Part shown: positions 6,737 through 14,268 of the stretch, piece after piece
Numbering within the stretch: position 1 is the first letter of the stretch
How the letters are laid out: every line of letters begins with the position of its first letter
From: UBA9410 sp963933065
GTDB lineage: Bacteria; Actinomycetota; Acidimicrobiia; Acidimicrobiales; MedAcidi-G1
Assembly (NCBI GenBank): GCA_963933065.1
Contig: CAWVUB010000041.1
Span: forward strand, 1 to 17,580
Length of the DNA: 17,580 nucleotides
Reading direction: 5' to 3'
The notes under the pieces: model-generated
The model's input: only the letters and a program-made list of their open reading frames with translations
What the model was told of the DNA's origin: nothing
Database searches by the model: none
Made by a program: the position numbers and the translations under genes

Positions 6737-7204
6737 ATGGAACCTGAACCAGATCCGTATGCCCGTTTGGCCGATCTGGCCTCGGAGTTGGTTGATGAGG
6801 TGGTGGCAGCCCTACCTGACTGGGTGTCCCGGTGCATTACTGATCGCCAATTCGCAGTGACCGGTGTTTCAGAGGATGACGTTGTTAGCGCAGGGCGACG
6901 GGCCGCTGATGAAGTGGGACAGCGTCTGCGAACCCTGATGACCGCCGACGTGGATGAACAGTGGACTGGGCCTCTAGCCATTCTGCGCGATGCAACCCGT
7001 TACCCAACTGAACTACTGGCCGCCGCTGGGGTACCTCCAGTGGACCGCGATGCTGATGCCCAGCAGATGTTCCCTGACGATCTTTACGACCTGACGCCCG
7101 CTTCGTTTGCTGATATTCATCCTGATTTACAGGGCCCAGGTCTAGCGTGGGGGGCGGCCAAGGCCTATGTACACGGTCTCCGTCACCGGAGAGATGAACG
7201 GTGA
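6737..7204 (+). CDS. Conserved-looking hypothetical protein
   Basis: A 155-residue acidic protein that I do not recognise. It begins MEPEPDPYARLADLASELVD and is mostly predicted helix up to about residue 105. That is followed by a Pro/Asp-rich segment with PPVDRDADAQQMFPDDLYDLTPASF and a short C-terminus ending RHRRDER. There is no signal peptide or membrane segment, and no cysteine pair or obvious catalytic motif. ATG at 6737 is chosen; a TTG six bases earlier would add two residues. It starts 17 bases after larE and its stop overlaps the next start as GTGA, so larE, this gene and the following one likely form one transcript. Codon use matches the neighbours, which supports a real gene. No function is proposed. 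Confidence 0.7.
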   Translation: MEPEPDPYARLADLASELVDEVVAALPDWVSRCITDRQFAVTGVSEDDVVSAGRRAADEVGQRLRTLMTADVDEQWTGPLAILRDATRYPTELLAAAGVPPVDRDADAQQMFPDDLYDLTPASFADIHPDLQGPGLAWGAAKAYVHGLRHRRDER

Positions 7205-7521
7205 GGGTGATGGTCTACGCGCCCGATCTCATGGACCGGTCGCGCGTGTCCTCCACCGGCGTCACAGTTGAGTTTGTAGCCGACCCAGCCCAGTTGGTGG
7301 CCGAGGCGCTGGAACCTAGTGATCTGGTGCTGGTCGACCTGGCCCGATCTGGTGTGCTTGATCTCCTGAGTTCGATTACTGCTCGAACAGTGGGATTTGC
7401 CGCCCACGTTGATGAAGCGCTTATCGCGGCTGCTCGCGTCGCCGGTTGTGATGAAGTGCTGGCCCGTTCGGTGTTCTTCCGCAGACTCCCCAAACTGCTT
7501 GGGTCAGGAACTCATTCCTGA
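7201..7521 (+). CDS. Small protein, degenerate receiver-like fold
   Basis: A 106-residue protein starting at a GTG that overlaps the stop of the upstream gene (GTGA). Its layout suggests an alternating beta/alpha fold like a CheY receiver: VMVYAPDLMD, then VEFVADPAQL, then SDLVLVDLARSGVLDLL, then RTVGFAAHVDEALIAAARVAGCDEVLARSVFFRRLPKLL. In a receiver the second and third stretches would hold the phospho-accepting Asp and the third-strand region; here the segment LVLVDLARSG places an Asp near that position. The N-terminal acidic pair is missing and no conserved Lys after strand five is clear. It may therefore be a pseudo-receiver that binds a partner without phosphorylation. This is a fold guess from pattern only. 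A GTG at 7207 or an ATG at 7210 are possible alternative starts. Confidence 0.62.
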   Translation: MRVMVYAPDLMDRSRVSSTGVTVEFVADPAQLVAEALEPSDLVLVDLARSGVLDLLSSITARTVGFAAHVDEALIAAARVAGCDEVLARSVFFRRLPKLLGSGTHS

Positions 7522-7523
7522 CC
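7502..7523 (+). terminator. Strong hairpin over the receiver-like gene stop
   Basis: GGTCAGGAA (7502-7510), loop CTCA, TTCCTGACC (7515-7523): a perfect nine-pair stem with a four-base loop. It spans the last codons and stop of the receiver-like gene. No T tract follows, so it may be a hairpin-only terminator or an mRNA-protecting end. It separates the cofactor operon from the ammonium genes. Confidence 0.45.
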
Positions 7524-7546
7524 GCCTGGGCGCAGAGTTGGAGCAG

Positions 7547-7573
7547 TTCACTGTCCCGAAACATTGGCGTGAC
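7547..7573 (+). promoter_or_regulatory. Candidate GlnR-type operator before amtB
   Basis: TTCAC, six bases, GAAAC, six bases, GTGAC. This matches three of the four elements of the actinobacterial GlnR consensus gTnAC-n6-GAAAC-n6-GTnAC-n6-GAAAC with exact spacing. Only the lower-case g is missed; the fourth element is replaced by GTGAT at 7580-7584. The third element is also part of the palindrome CGTGACAGTCACG (7568-7580). GlnR is the known nitrogen regulator of amtB operons in actinomycetes. It lies 75 bases before the amtB ATG, a sensible distance for an activator site. Whether this organism has GlnR is unknown. Confidence 0.45.
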
Positions 7574-7648
7574 AGTCACGTGATGGAAGTCAGTCATCCT
7601 GTCGGTTAGCACAGGTGGTTTGGTGCACTCCCTGAAAGGACTCTCCTC

Positions 7649-8860
7649 ATGGATTCTGGTGATCTCGCCCGGATGCTGACGAGCACATCCCTCGTTGTAT
7701 TTATGGTCCCGGGACTAGCTGTGTTTTATGGGGGCATGGTGCGGCCCAAAAACGTGCTCAACATGCTGATGATGAACATGTACTGCATCGGCATCGTTCC
7801 CATCGTGTGGGTGCTGGTGTCCTATTCCATTGGCAACTCGTCGGACGGTGACGGCTTCTTTGGTGGGGAATTGGATCGGAAACTTTGACTTTGTTGGCCT
7901 GAGGGGAATGGCGGGTGACACGGAGAGTCTGGTATCCGTGGCTTTCCTGATGACATTTGCTTCTATAACGCCAGCACTCATCTCCGGAGCGGTAGCAGAT
8001 CGGCTCAAGTTCTCGGTATGGATGCTGTTTGTGCCTGTCTGGCTGGTGCTCGTATACAGCCCGGTCACCTACTGGGTATACAGCGGCTGGCATCACGGGA
8101 ACGGTGCTCTCGATTTTGTCGGTGTAACAGCTATTCACGTCAATGCTGGCGTGGCTGCTTTGGCCTTTGTGCTGGTATTGGGTAAACGGAAAGGTTGGCC
8201 GACTGAGGCCACGCCTCCTCACACATGCCCCTAGTAATGATCGGGACGGGCGTTCTGTGGTTCGGGTGGTTCGGGTTTAATGCCGGCTCAGCGGGTGCGG
8301 CAAATGGCCAGGCTGTACAGGCCTTGATGAATACTTTTCTTGCAGGGGCTGCCGGAATGGTCAGCTGGTTGGCCACTGAGAAGGTCCGTGACGGCCACGC
8401 CACCTCGCTGGGTGCCGCATCTGGTGTGGTGGCTGCGTTGGTGGCCGTTACTCCTGCTGCTGGTTATGTGGGTGGGCTGGCTGGCATTGTGTTCGGTTTG
8501 GTTACTGGCAGCATCTGTTGTCTGGCTCTGAGTCTCAAGACTCGGTTTGGCTTCGACGACAGTCTCGATGTTGTAGGAATCCATGGTGTCGGGAGTATTC
8601 TCGGAGGCCTGTTGCTTGGCCTGTTCGCTGATGCCAGTGCTATTCCGGGTGGTGGATTCGATAACGGCTTGTTCTTTGGTGGTGGTACCGAGTTGTTGTT
8701 GGATCAGGCTGTGGCAATTGGTTCGGTCGTTGTGTTCTCATTCTCTGCAACTTGGGTCATTGTCAAGATTCTTGATTCGGTGATAGGCCTGCGGGTTGAT
8801 GAGGAGGTCGAGTTGGCTGGTCTCAACCATGGGATCCACGCGGAGTCGGCATACAACTAG
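7649..8860 (+). pseudogene. amtB: Ammonium transporter AmtB, two frameshifts
   Basis: Three consecutive frames together encode one complete Amt/Mep/Rh ammonium channel of about 403 residues. The first (7649 to about 7865) gives MVPGLAVFYGGMVRPKNVLN and the first membrane helices. The second (about 7866 to 8212) gives GNWIGNFDFVGL and TAIHVNAGVAAL with the first pore histidine. The third (to 8860) gives LWFGWFGFNAGSA and DVVGIHGVGSILGG with the second pore histidine. Removing one G from GGGG at 7865-7868 yields a continuous GFFGGNWIGNFDF. Adding one A at about 8212-8214 yields PPHNMPLVMIG, the usual family sequence. The shifts cancel out. A GAAAGGA ribosome binding site lies at 7634-7640. As written the gene is broken, but conservation on both sides suggests assembly error or a very recent mutation. 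glnD follows after 56 bases. Confidence 0.85.
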
Positions 8861-8916
8861 TGCCCAAAGGGTTTGTTGCGGCCTGACCGGTTGACCGAGT
8901 TGTTGTCGGTACTGTC

Positions 8917-11223
8917 GTGGGCGTGCCTGGCTTCGATTTGTCCGACCTACTTGGAGACCAGGCTCAGCAAGGGCATACATTCTGTGCCGCACTGACTGCC
9001 CGGCTTGATGAGCATTTAGCGGCAGTTTTCTCAGAGGCCGAGGTGCCGAGAGGTGTTGCCATGGTCGCTCTTGGTGGTTATGGCCGTAGCGAACAGTGCC
9101 CTGGGAGTGATCTAGATGTGGCACTGGTTCATTCTCCGGGCATTGATATGGCTGGCATTGCTGAGCGGGTCTGGTACCCACTTTGGGATGCTGGTCTAAA
9201 GTTGGGTCATCAGGTAGGCACCGTAGAGCAGCTTTTGGAGGTGGGCCTCGAGAACCTTGAGATGGCTACGAGCCTTTTATCCACCCGAAGGGTGGCTGGT
9301 GCCGCCGACTTAGCCGCCGACTTAGCCGAGCGAGCGCTAAGTCAGTGGCGAGTGCGGTCACGCCGCAATCTCAACCAACTACGAGATGCGGTCGCTGCGC
9401 GGCACGCTCGGTTTGGCGAGGTGGCCTTTCTTCTCGAGCCGGATCTCAAGGAGGCTCGGGGTGGACTACGCGATGTCCACAGCCTGGTCTGGTTGGAGAA
9501 GGCCACAGTTCCCATCTTGCGCGATGTCGAGTCGGCGGGTCTGGCTGCCGCCTTTGAGACGCTGCTGACTGTTCGGGTCGAACTCCATCGTTTGACCGGA
9601 CAGCGGTCCGACAAGCTCCTGTTGGAACTCCAAGACGATGTGGCAGTTGCTCTCGGCTTACCTGATGCAGATGTTCTAATGGCCGAAGTCTCTACCGCTG
9701 GACGGACTATTGCCTGGACTGTTGAGGGTGCAGCCCGCCGGACGCTGCGGGCTGCACGCCGACGCGGCCCTATGAAGGTGCTATCTGGTATGCGCCGCCA
9801 ACAGGTTGGGCCGGGTTTGGTACTTGATGACGGTCGACTCGAACTTGCTGGCGGCGCGGAGATGGATGATCCCTTGGTTGTCCTTCGTTGCGCAGTAACT
9901 GCAGCTCACCATGGGGCGTATCTCCAACGGGGCACCCTCGAGCGTTTAGCGGACTATGCCAAACCGCTGCCAGTCCCATGGCCTGCTGAGGCTCGAGAGT
10001 TGTTCGTTGAGCTGTTGGCCGCCGGTGCAGCAGCTGTTCCGGTAATTGAGGACCTAGATCAGGTTGGCTTGTTCGTTCTCATGGTGCCTGAGTGGGAGCC
10101 TTGTCGATCGCGGCCCCAGCGAAACGCCTACCACCGGTTCACCGTCGACCGACACCTTATGGAGGCAGCGGCTGAAGCATCTAGGTTGGTGGAACAGGTT
10201 GATCGGCCAGACCTGTTGCTGGTCGGGGCGCTATTTCATGACATCGGCAAGGGGTACCCCGGTGACCATACCGATGCCGGTATCGGTCTATTGGAAACCA
10301 TTGCAGTTCGTATGGGTTACAAGAGAGAAGATGTCGAACTGCTGGTGGCCATGGTCAGGCATCATCTACTGCTGCCTGATGTGGCTACTCGTCGTGACCT
10401 TGACGACGATGGCACTATCCGCCAAGTAGCTGATGCAGTAGGGAACGTCCTGCTATTGGAACTACTTAGCGCCTTGACTGAAGCGGACTCGATCGCCACC
10501 GGACCGTCAGCCTGGAGCAGTTGGAAGGCTGGTTTAGTTCGAGAGTTGGTGGAGCGCACCTCTCACGTGCTGGCTGGGGGTGACGTGGGCGATCTAGTCG
10601 GGGCGTCCTTCCCTGATGCCGATCAGCAGGCACTACTCGATGACGGGCGTTTTTTGGTGAGCGGCGAAGGCTACAAACTGACTGTGGTGGCGGCCGATCG
10701 ACCCGGTACGTTCGCAAAGGTTGCTGGCGTGCTGGCCCTCAATGGTGCTGATGTGCTCGGTGCTTCAGCTCACTCTGAGTATGGGCGGGCGCTTTCGGTC
10801 TTCCGTGTCGGCTCGGTGCTGGGCGGTGAGCCTAATTGGCCTCAAATCGCAGAGCAGGTGGATCGAGCACTGGCAGGGCGGCTTGCAGTGGCGGCTCGCC
10901 TAGGTGACCGGTCTCGGACCTACCGTCCTGTCCGGTTGGCCGCCCGTCCAGCCCGGCCTACCGTCACGGCTGACAACGTCTCTTCGACAACTGCCACTGT
11001 GCTAGAGGTGACCTGCCCCGACGGGGTTGGGGTTCTCTACCGAATCACTCGGGCCTTGGCGGAGCTGGATCTGGATATTGTTCGGGCCCACGTGCAGACC
11101 CTCGGTTCCGACGTGATCGGCGCCTTCTATGTAAGGGATCCGTTTGGCGTCAAGATCACTGATCCTGACCACCTTCTCGAAGTGGAGTTGTCGGTACTTC
11201 GATGGGTGGCTGTCGACTTCTGA
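8917..11223 (+). CDS. glnD: [Protein-PII] uridylyltransferase GlnD
   Basis: GlnD is the bifunctional nitrogen sensor that uridylylates PII when glutamine is low and removes the group when it is high; in many actinobacteria it adenylylates GlnK instead. The 768 residues show a nucleotidyltransferase domain with GGYGRSEQCPGSDLDVAL (53-70; metal-binding D65 and D67) and FLLEPDLKEARGGLRDVHSL (171-190). The linker motif NAYHRFTVDRHL is at 403-414. An HD hydrolase domain has FHDIGKGYPGDH (440-451) and RHHLLLPDVATRRD (481-494). Two ACT domains follow, starting near LTVVAADRPGTF (588-599) and VLEVTCPDGVGVLY (695-708). All domains are intact. Start GTG 8917 is tentative, with no clear ribosome binding site. 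It follows amtB, but the PII gene that often lies between them is absent. Confidence 0.95.
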   Translation: MGVPGFDLSDLLGDQAQQGHTFCAALTARLDEHLAAVFSEAEVPRGVAMVALGGYGRSEQCPGSDLDVALVHSPGIDMAGIAERVWYPLWDAGLKLGHQVGTVEQLLEVGLENLEMATSLLSTRRVAGAADLAADLAERALSQWRVRSRRNLNQLRDAVAARHARFGEVAFLLEPDLKEARGGLRDVHSLVWLEKATVPILRDVESAGLAAAFETLLTVRVELHRLTGQRSDKLLLELQDDVAVALGLPDADVLMAEVSTAGRTIAWTVEGAARRTLRAARRRGPMKVLSGMRRQQVGPGLVLDDGRLELAGGAEMDDPLVVLRCAVTAAHHGAYLQRGTLERLADYAKPLPVPWPAEARELFVELLAAGAAAVPVIEDLDQVGLFVLMVPEWEPCRSRPQRNAYHRFTVDRHLMEAAAEASRLVEQVDRPDLLLVGALFHDIGKGYPGDHTDAGIGLLETIAVRMGYKREDVELLVAMVRHHLLLPDVATRRDLDDDGTIRQVADAVGNVLLLELLSALTEADSIATGPSAWSSWKAGLVRELVERTSHVLAGGDVGDLVGASFPDADQQALLDDGRFLVSGEGYKLTVVAADRPGTFAKVAGVLALNGADVLGASAHSEYGRALSVFRVGSVLGGEPNWPQIAEQVDRALAGRLAVAARLGDRSRTYRPVRLAARPARPTVTADNVSSTTATVLEVTCPDGVGVLYRITRALAELDLDIVRAHVQTLGSDVIGAFYVRDPFGVKITDPDHLLEVELSVLRWVAVDF
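9304..9327 (+). repeat. In-frame 12-base tandem repeat in glnD
   Basis: GCCGACTTAGCC occurs twice in direct succession (9304-9315 and 9316-9327), giving Ala-Asp-Leu-Ala twice near residues 130-137 of GlnD. It keeps the frame and lies in a variable helix between the nucleotidyltransferase motifs. Confidence 0.6.
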
Positions 11224-11254
11224 TGTGGCCACTTAATCCGCCTACGGTGTATCC

Positions 11255-11980
11255 ATGAATGTTCCTTCTGACCCTCCTAGCCAGGTTGACCTGCTGAGGT
11301 GGGCGGAGGCGTTAGCAGCGTCGGCTATGACCGGCATGGGCTTCACTGAGTCCCTCTACGAACGGGAGCGTTACGAGGAGGTTCTCCACGTAGCAGCCGA
11401 GATACGTGCACGATCCGACGCTCTGTCCGGTCGTACGATTGATTCCACAGACTTGGTGTCAGATTGGTACGACGATATTGGCTGCGGTGTGAAGGGTTAT
11501 GTCACACCTAAAGTGACCGTGGGAGCGGTGGTTGGTAATGACGACGGCGAGATGCTGCTGGTCCAGCGATCCGGATCGGGGGTGTGGTTGTATCCGACTG
11601 GGTGGGCTGATGTTGGATATTCACCAGCCGAAGTTGTGATTAAAGAGGTCCTCGAGGAGACCGGCATTGAGTGCGAGGTAGTGCGCCCCATCGCCATCCT
11701 GGACGGACTCCGGCTAGGCATCACCAGTATTCCGTTGTACTCGCTGGTTTTCCACTGCCAAATGAACGGTGGCGAGTTGGAGGCCCATCCTTTGGAGTGC
11801 CTGGACGTGGGTTTCTTCGCCGAAGATTCGCTACCTGAGGGTCACGCTTTGCCTCTTGAGTGGGTGGCTGAAGCTTTTGCGGCTATTCGGGGTGAGACAA
11901 TGGAGGTCCGTTACGACCGTCCCCGAGATCCACTCTGGCAAGGAGATGCGACCCTTGAGGGGGACTTGGGAATCGGCTGA
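11255..11980 (+). CDS. Nudix hydrolase with Nudix_N domain
   Basis: A 241-residue protein with an N-terminal helical Nudix_N-type domain (about 10-70: LLRWAEALAASAMTGMGF, YERERYEEVLHVAAEI), then a Nudix hydrolase domain from about 85. These enzymes cleave nucleoside diphosphates linked to another moiety; relatives with this N-terminal domain act on ADP-ribose or similar substrates. The substrate here cannot be read from sequence. The Nudix box lies at 116-137 and keeps the metal-binding EVLEETG (131-137). It has Tyr122 where the consensus has the first Glu and Lys130 in place of Arg; similar changes occur in this subfamily. The C-terminal 20 residues (PRDPLWQGDATLEGDLGIG) are an extra tail. 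The gene is 31 bases after glnD and converges on the PAC2 gene 33 bases on; no terminator hairpin was seen between them. Confidence 0.86.
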   Translation: MNVPSDPPSQVDLLRWAEALAASAMTGMGFTESLYERERYEEVLHVAAEIRARSDALSGRTIDSTDLVSDWYDDIGCGVKGYVTPKVTVGAVVGNDDGEMLLVQRSGSGVWLYPTGWADVGYSPAEVVIKEVLEETGIECEVVRPIAILDGLRLGITSIPLYSLVFHCQMNGGELEAHPLECLDVGFFAEDSLPEGHALPLEWVAEAFAAIRGETMEVRYDRPRDPLWQGDATLEGDLGIG

Positions 11981-12013
11981 CCGTTTCTAAATCTCAATAG
12001 ATGTCGAAGAGGT

Positions 12014-12883
12014 TCAGGTACCAGGTTGGTTGCGGAGGAAGTCCTCAACTTCAGCCACCAAGCGGTCAGGGTTTTCAGCTGTTTCCTCGTCGAAGGTGGC
12101 TTCCAACTGCTCGACGTACTCGACTGTTCCCTCGTCCTCTGCAACTAGTTCAGTGACCTGGCGCTCATAGTCGGCGGCAAGAATTTCCAGGTCAGTGCGT
12201 GGCACGTCAACCTCAAAGACCTGACAGAGCCGGTCCACTAACGCTAGTGCGGCTTTAGGAGATGGAGCATTGGAGACATAAGAGGGCACGCTGGCCCAAA
12301 ACGTCGCGGTCATTACGCCGCGGTCTCGTAGACCTGCGGCTAGTACGCCGACGATGCCCGTCGGTCCCTCGTAGGTGGATGGAGACAGGTCGAGGCGTGC
12401 TGCCAACTTGGCATCGTCGGTGCCGCCATACACCTGTGTAGGGCGACTGTGGGGTACGTCGGTTAGAAGAGCCCCTAGGGTGCAGACCATTGAGGCGTCA
12501 AATGCCTTGGCGGCATAGGCCAAGTGATCCACAAAGGTCCTCCAGCGCAACTGGGGCTCGTGGCCGATAACGCATACCAAGTCATGGTCGGCATCGGGCA
12601 CTCTGGCTACGTAGATCGACGTCGATGGCCAAACGATCTGACGTACGTCGTCTTCATCTAGGCAAACGTTCGGACGGGCCACCGTAAAGTCGAAGAAGTC
12701 CTCGGCATCGATAGTGGCTACGTGGACAGCTTCGTAGTGGTCCCGGATGTAGCGGGCGGCCGTTGAGCTGGCCTCGCCAGCGTCGTTCCAGCCCTCAAAG
12801 GCGGCAAGCAGGACCGGCGAACGAAGTTCGGCCGGCACCTGGTCGACAATCCAAGAGAGGTGCGGTGCGGGGTCGACTGCCAT
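12014..12883 (-). CDS. PAC2 family protein
   Basis: A 289-residue protein of the PAC2 family (proteasome assembly chaperone 2-like), common in actinobacteria and related by fold to eukaryotic PAC2. Features are the opening LRSPVLLAAFEGWNDAGEAS (21-40), the central LLTDVPHSRPTQVYG (about 139-153), TYEGPTGIVGVL (169-180) and FWASVPSYVSNAPSPKAALALV (about 195-216). An acidic helical tail follows (about 235-285), rich in Glu and able to form a coiled coil. The bacterial members have no settled function, and proteasome genes are not in the window. The start codon at 12881-12883 has only a weak GGCCGG before it. It is transcribed away from the GNAT gene, so the two share a divergent promoter region. 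Confidence 0.86.
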   Translation of the reverse strand: MAVDPAPHLSWIVDQVPAELRSPVLLAAFEGWNDAGEASSTAARYIRDHYEAVHVATIDAEDFFDFTVARPNVCLDEDDVRQIVWPSTSIYVARVPDADHDLVCVIGHEPQLRWRTFVDHLAYAAKAFDASMVCTLGALLTDVPHSRPTQVYGGTDDAKLAARLDLSPSTYEGPTGIVGVLAAGLRDRGVMTATFWASVPSYVSNAPSPKAALALVDRLCQVFEVDVPRTDLEILAADYERQVTELVAEDEGTVEYVEQLEATFDEETAENPDRLVAEVEDFLRNQPGT

Positions 12884-12982
12884 CCGGCCGGAGGCTAGCC
12901 AGACTCTGACTAATGTGCGCTAGGGCTACCTCGAGAGGCCTGCCGCGAGTGTGGACCGGTGGGGGTTCTAGGCTCGCCACAT
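12884..12982. promoter_or_regulatory. Divergent intergenic region
   Basis: About 100 bases separate the starts of the PAC2 gene (- strand) and the GNAT gene (+ strand), so it should hold both promoters. No confident -35/-10 pair, operator or hairpin was recognised. Part of it would be coding if the GNAT gene began at the upstream GTG (12959). Confidence 0.35.
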
Positions 12983-13513
12983 ATGGGCAACAAAGAGGTA
13001 GGTAGAACGCAGGTCGGGCAAGTGGGCCGAATTCAGGTTCGAGAGGCCACGACAGTCGATGATGCCTTGGTTGACGCCATGGCTCGACTTATCCCGCAGT
13101 TATCTAGTTCAAACCCACCGCCTGATGTTGAGGCTCTCGAAGCCATCGTCTCGTCCGAGTCCTCGATCCTCCTTTTAGCCGTTGACCCCAATGTTGATAG
13201 TGGTCATGCTGGCAAAGTGGGAGGAGTCGGAGAGACAACAATTCTGGGGAGTATGACTCTGGCTCTCTTCCGTATCCCCACTGGTCTGCGAGCCTGGATT
13301 GAAGATGTAGTGGTTGACGACACAGCCCGGGGTCAGGGCGTGGGCGAGGCCCTGAGCCGGGCGGCTATTGACCGCGCCCAAGAAGCTGGCGCGACCACGA
13401 TCGACCTGACATCTCGGCCGTCCCGGGAGGCGGCGAACCGACTCTATGAGCGGCTTGGTTTCAACGAGCGAGCGACCAATGTCTACCGCCTATCGCTTTC
13501 CTCAGAAGCATGA
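12983..13513 (+). CDS. GNAT family N-acetyltransferase
   Basis: A 176-residue acetyl-CoA-dependent acyltransferase of the GNAT fold. The domain runs from IQVREATTVDDA (about 17-28) to the end. Beta4 and the acetyl-CoA pyrophosphate loop are IEDVVVDDTARGQGVGEAL (106-124, RGQGVG pattern), and the usual end motif is REAANRLYERLGF (148-160). The acceptor substrate is unknown. The start is uncertain: GTG 12959, ATG 12983 and GTG 13022 are in frame. ATG 12983 is chosen as the conventional codon, but the domain really begins near GTG 13022, and no start has a clean ribosome binding site. Its stop overlaps the aldolase-like gene by four bases (ATGA). It is therefore the first gene of the packed four-gene operon, or a housekeeping gene placed in front of it. 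Confidence 0.85.
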   Translation: MGNKEVGRTQVGQVGRIQVREATTVDDALVDAMARLIPQLSSSNPPPDVEALEAIVSSESSILLLAVDPNVDSGHAGKVGGVGETTILGSMTLALFRIPTGLRAWIEDVVVDDTARGQGVGEALSRAAIDRAQEAGATTIDLTSRPSREAANRLYERLGFNERATNVYRLSLSSEA

Positions 13514-14265
13514 CCGCTACCACTTCCTTGATGGCTGATCTTGATGAGGCTCAGGTGCGTGTGGATCTGGCGGCTGCCTTCCGACTGGCTGCCCGATTTG
13601 ATCTTCATGAGTCGGTGGCCAACCACTTCAGTGCCGCTGTGTCCTCTGACGGGAAGCGGTTCCTATGTAACCCGAAGTGGCGGCATTTCGGGTTAGTTCG
13701 GGCCAGTGAGCTTGTCTTGTTGGATGCTGATGATCCGTTGACTATGGACAGACCCGATGCTCCAGATCCCTCGGCGTGGTGTATCCACGGGGCGGTCCAC
13801 AGTCGGATTCCCACCGCTCGGGCCGTTCTACACTGTCATCCGCCTTACGCGTCGGCGCTGATTGGACTAGGTGATCCGACCATCCCACCGCTAGATCAGG
13901 CCACTGCTCGGTTCTGGGGTCGCACTGTCTACGATATGGAGATGGCGGGACCGCCCGACGATCCGGCTGAGGGGATCAGGGTGGCTGACGCCCTTGTAGG
14001 CCACTCGGTCATGATGATGGGTAACCACGGGGTGACAGTTGTTGGTGAATCGGTGGCCCATGCCTTTGAAGAGCTTTACTTTCTGGAGCGGGCCTGTCGG
14101 ACAACGGTGTTGGCCCTCTCGACTGGGAGAACGTTACGTCCCATGAGTGATGAGTTGGCTAACTCTGTGGCTCGCATGTGGGAGCGGTTCGCTGGCCAGG
14201 GGGTAGCTCATTTCAATGAGCTGAAGGCTGTACTCGATTGTGAAGACCCGACTTACCGGGATTAG
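13510..14265 (+). CDS. Class II aldolase/adducin-like protein
   Basis: A 251-residue zinc-protein fold of the class II aldolase/adducin family, whose members include L-fuculose-phosphate aldolase and ribulose-phosphate epimerase. Metal-ligand histidines are seen in VLHCHPPYAS (H108, H110) and GNHGV (H173). The segment DPSAWCIHGAVH (86-97) corresponds to the region where aldolases have a catalytic Glu four residues before the His; here that place is Ala89. The same change is found in a subgroup of adducin-like bacterial proteins that are not proven aldolases, so the reaction is unknown (lyase, hydrolase or decarboxylase-like are all open). It starts in the GNAT stop and is followed after three bases by the SnoaL-like gene, so it is translationally coupled with both. 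Confidence 0.88.
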   Translation: MTATTSLMADLDEAQVRVDLAAAFRLAARFDLHESVANHFSAAVSSDGKRFLCNPKWRHFGLVRASELVLLDADDPLTMDRPDAPDPSAWCIHGAVHSRIPTARAVLHCHPPYASALIGLGDPTIPPLDQATARFWGRTVYDMEMAGPPDDPAEGIRVADALVGHSVMMMGNHGVTVVGESVAHAFEELYFLERACRTTVLALSTGRTLRPMSDELANSVARMWERFAGQGVAHFNELKAVLDCEDPTYRD

Positions 14266-14268
14266 CGA

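Noticed and set aside
7758..8222. - strand open frame covering the middle of amtB
   Set aside because: The + strand codes for clear Amt membrane helices across the same bases; the antisense translation has no family features.
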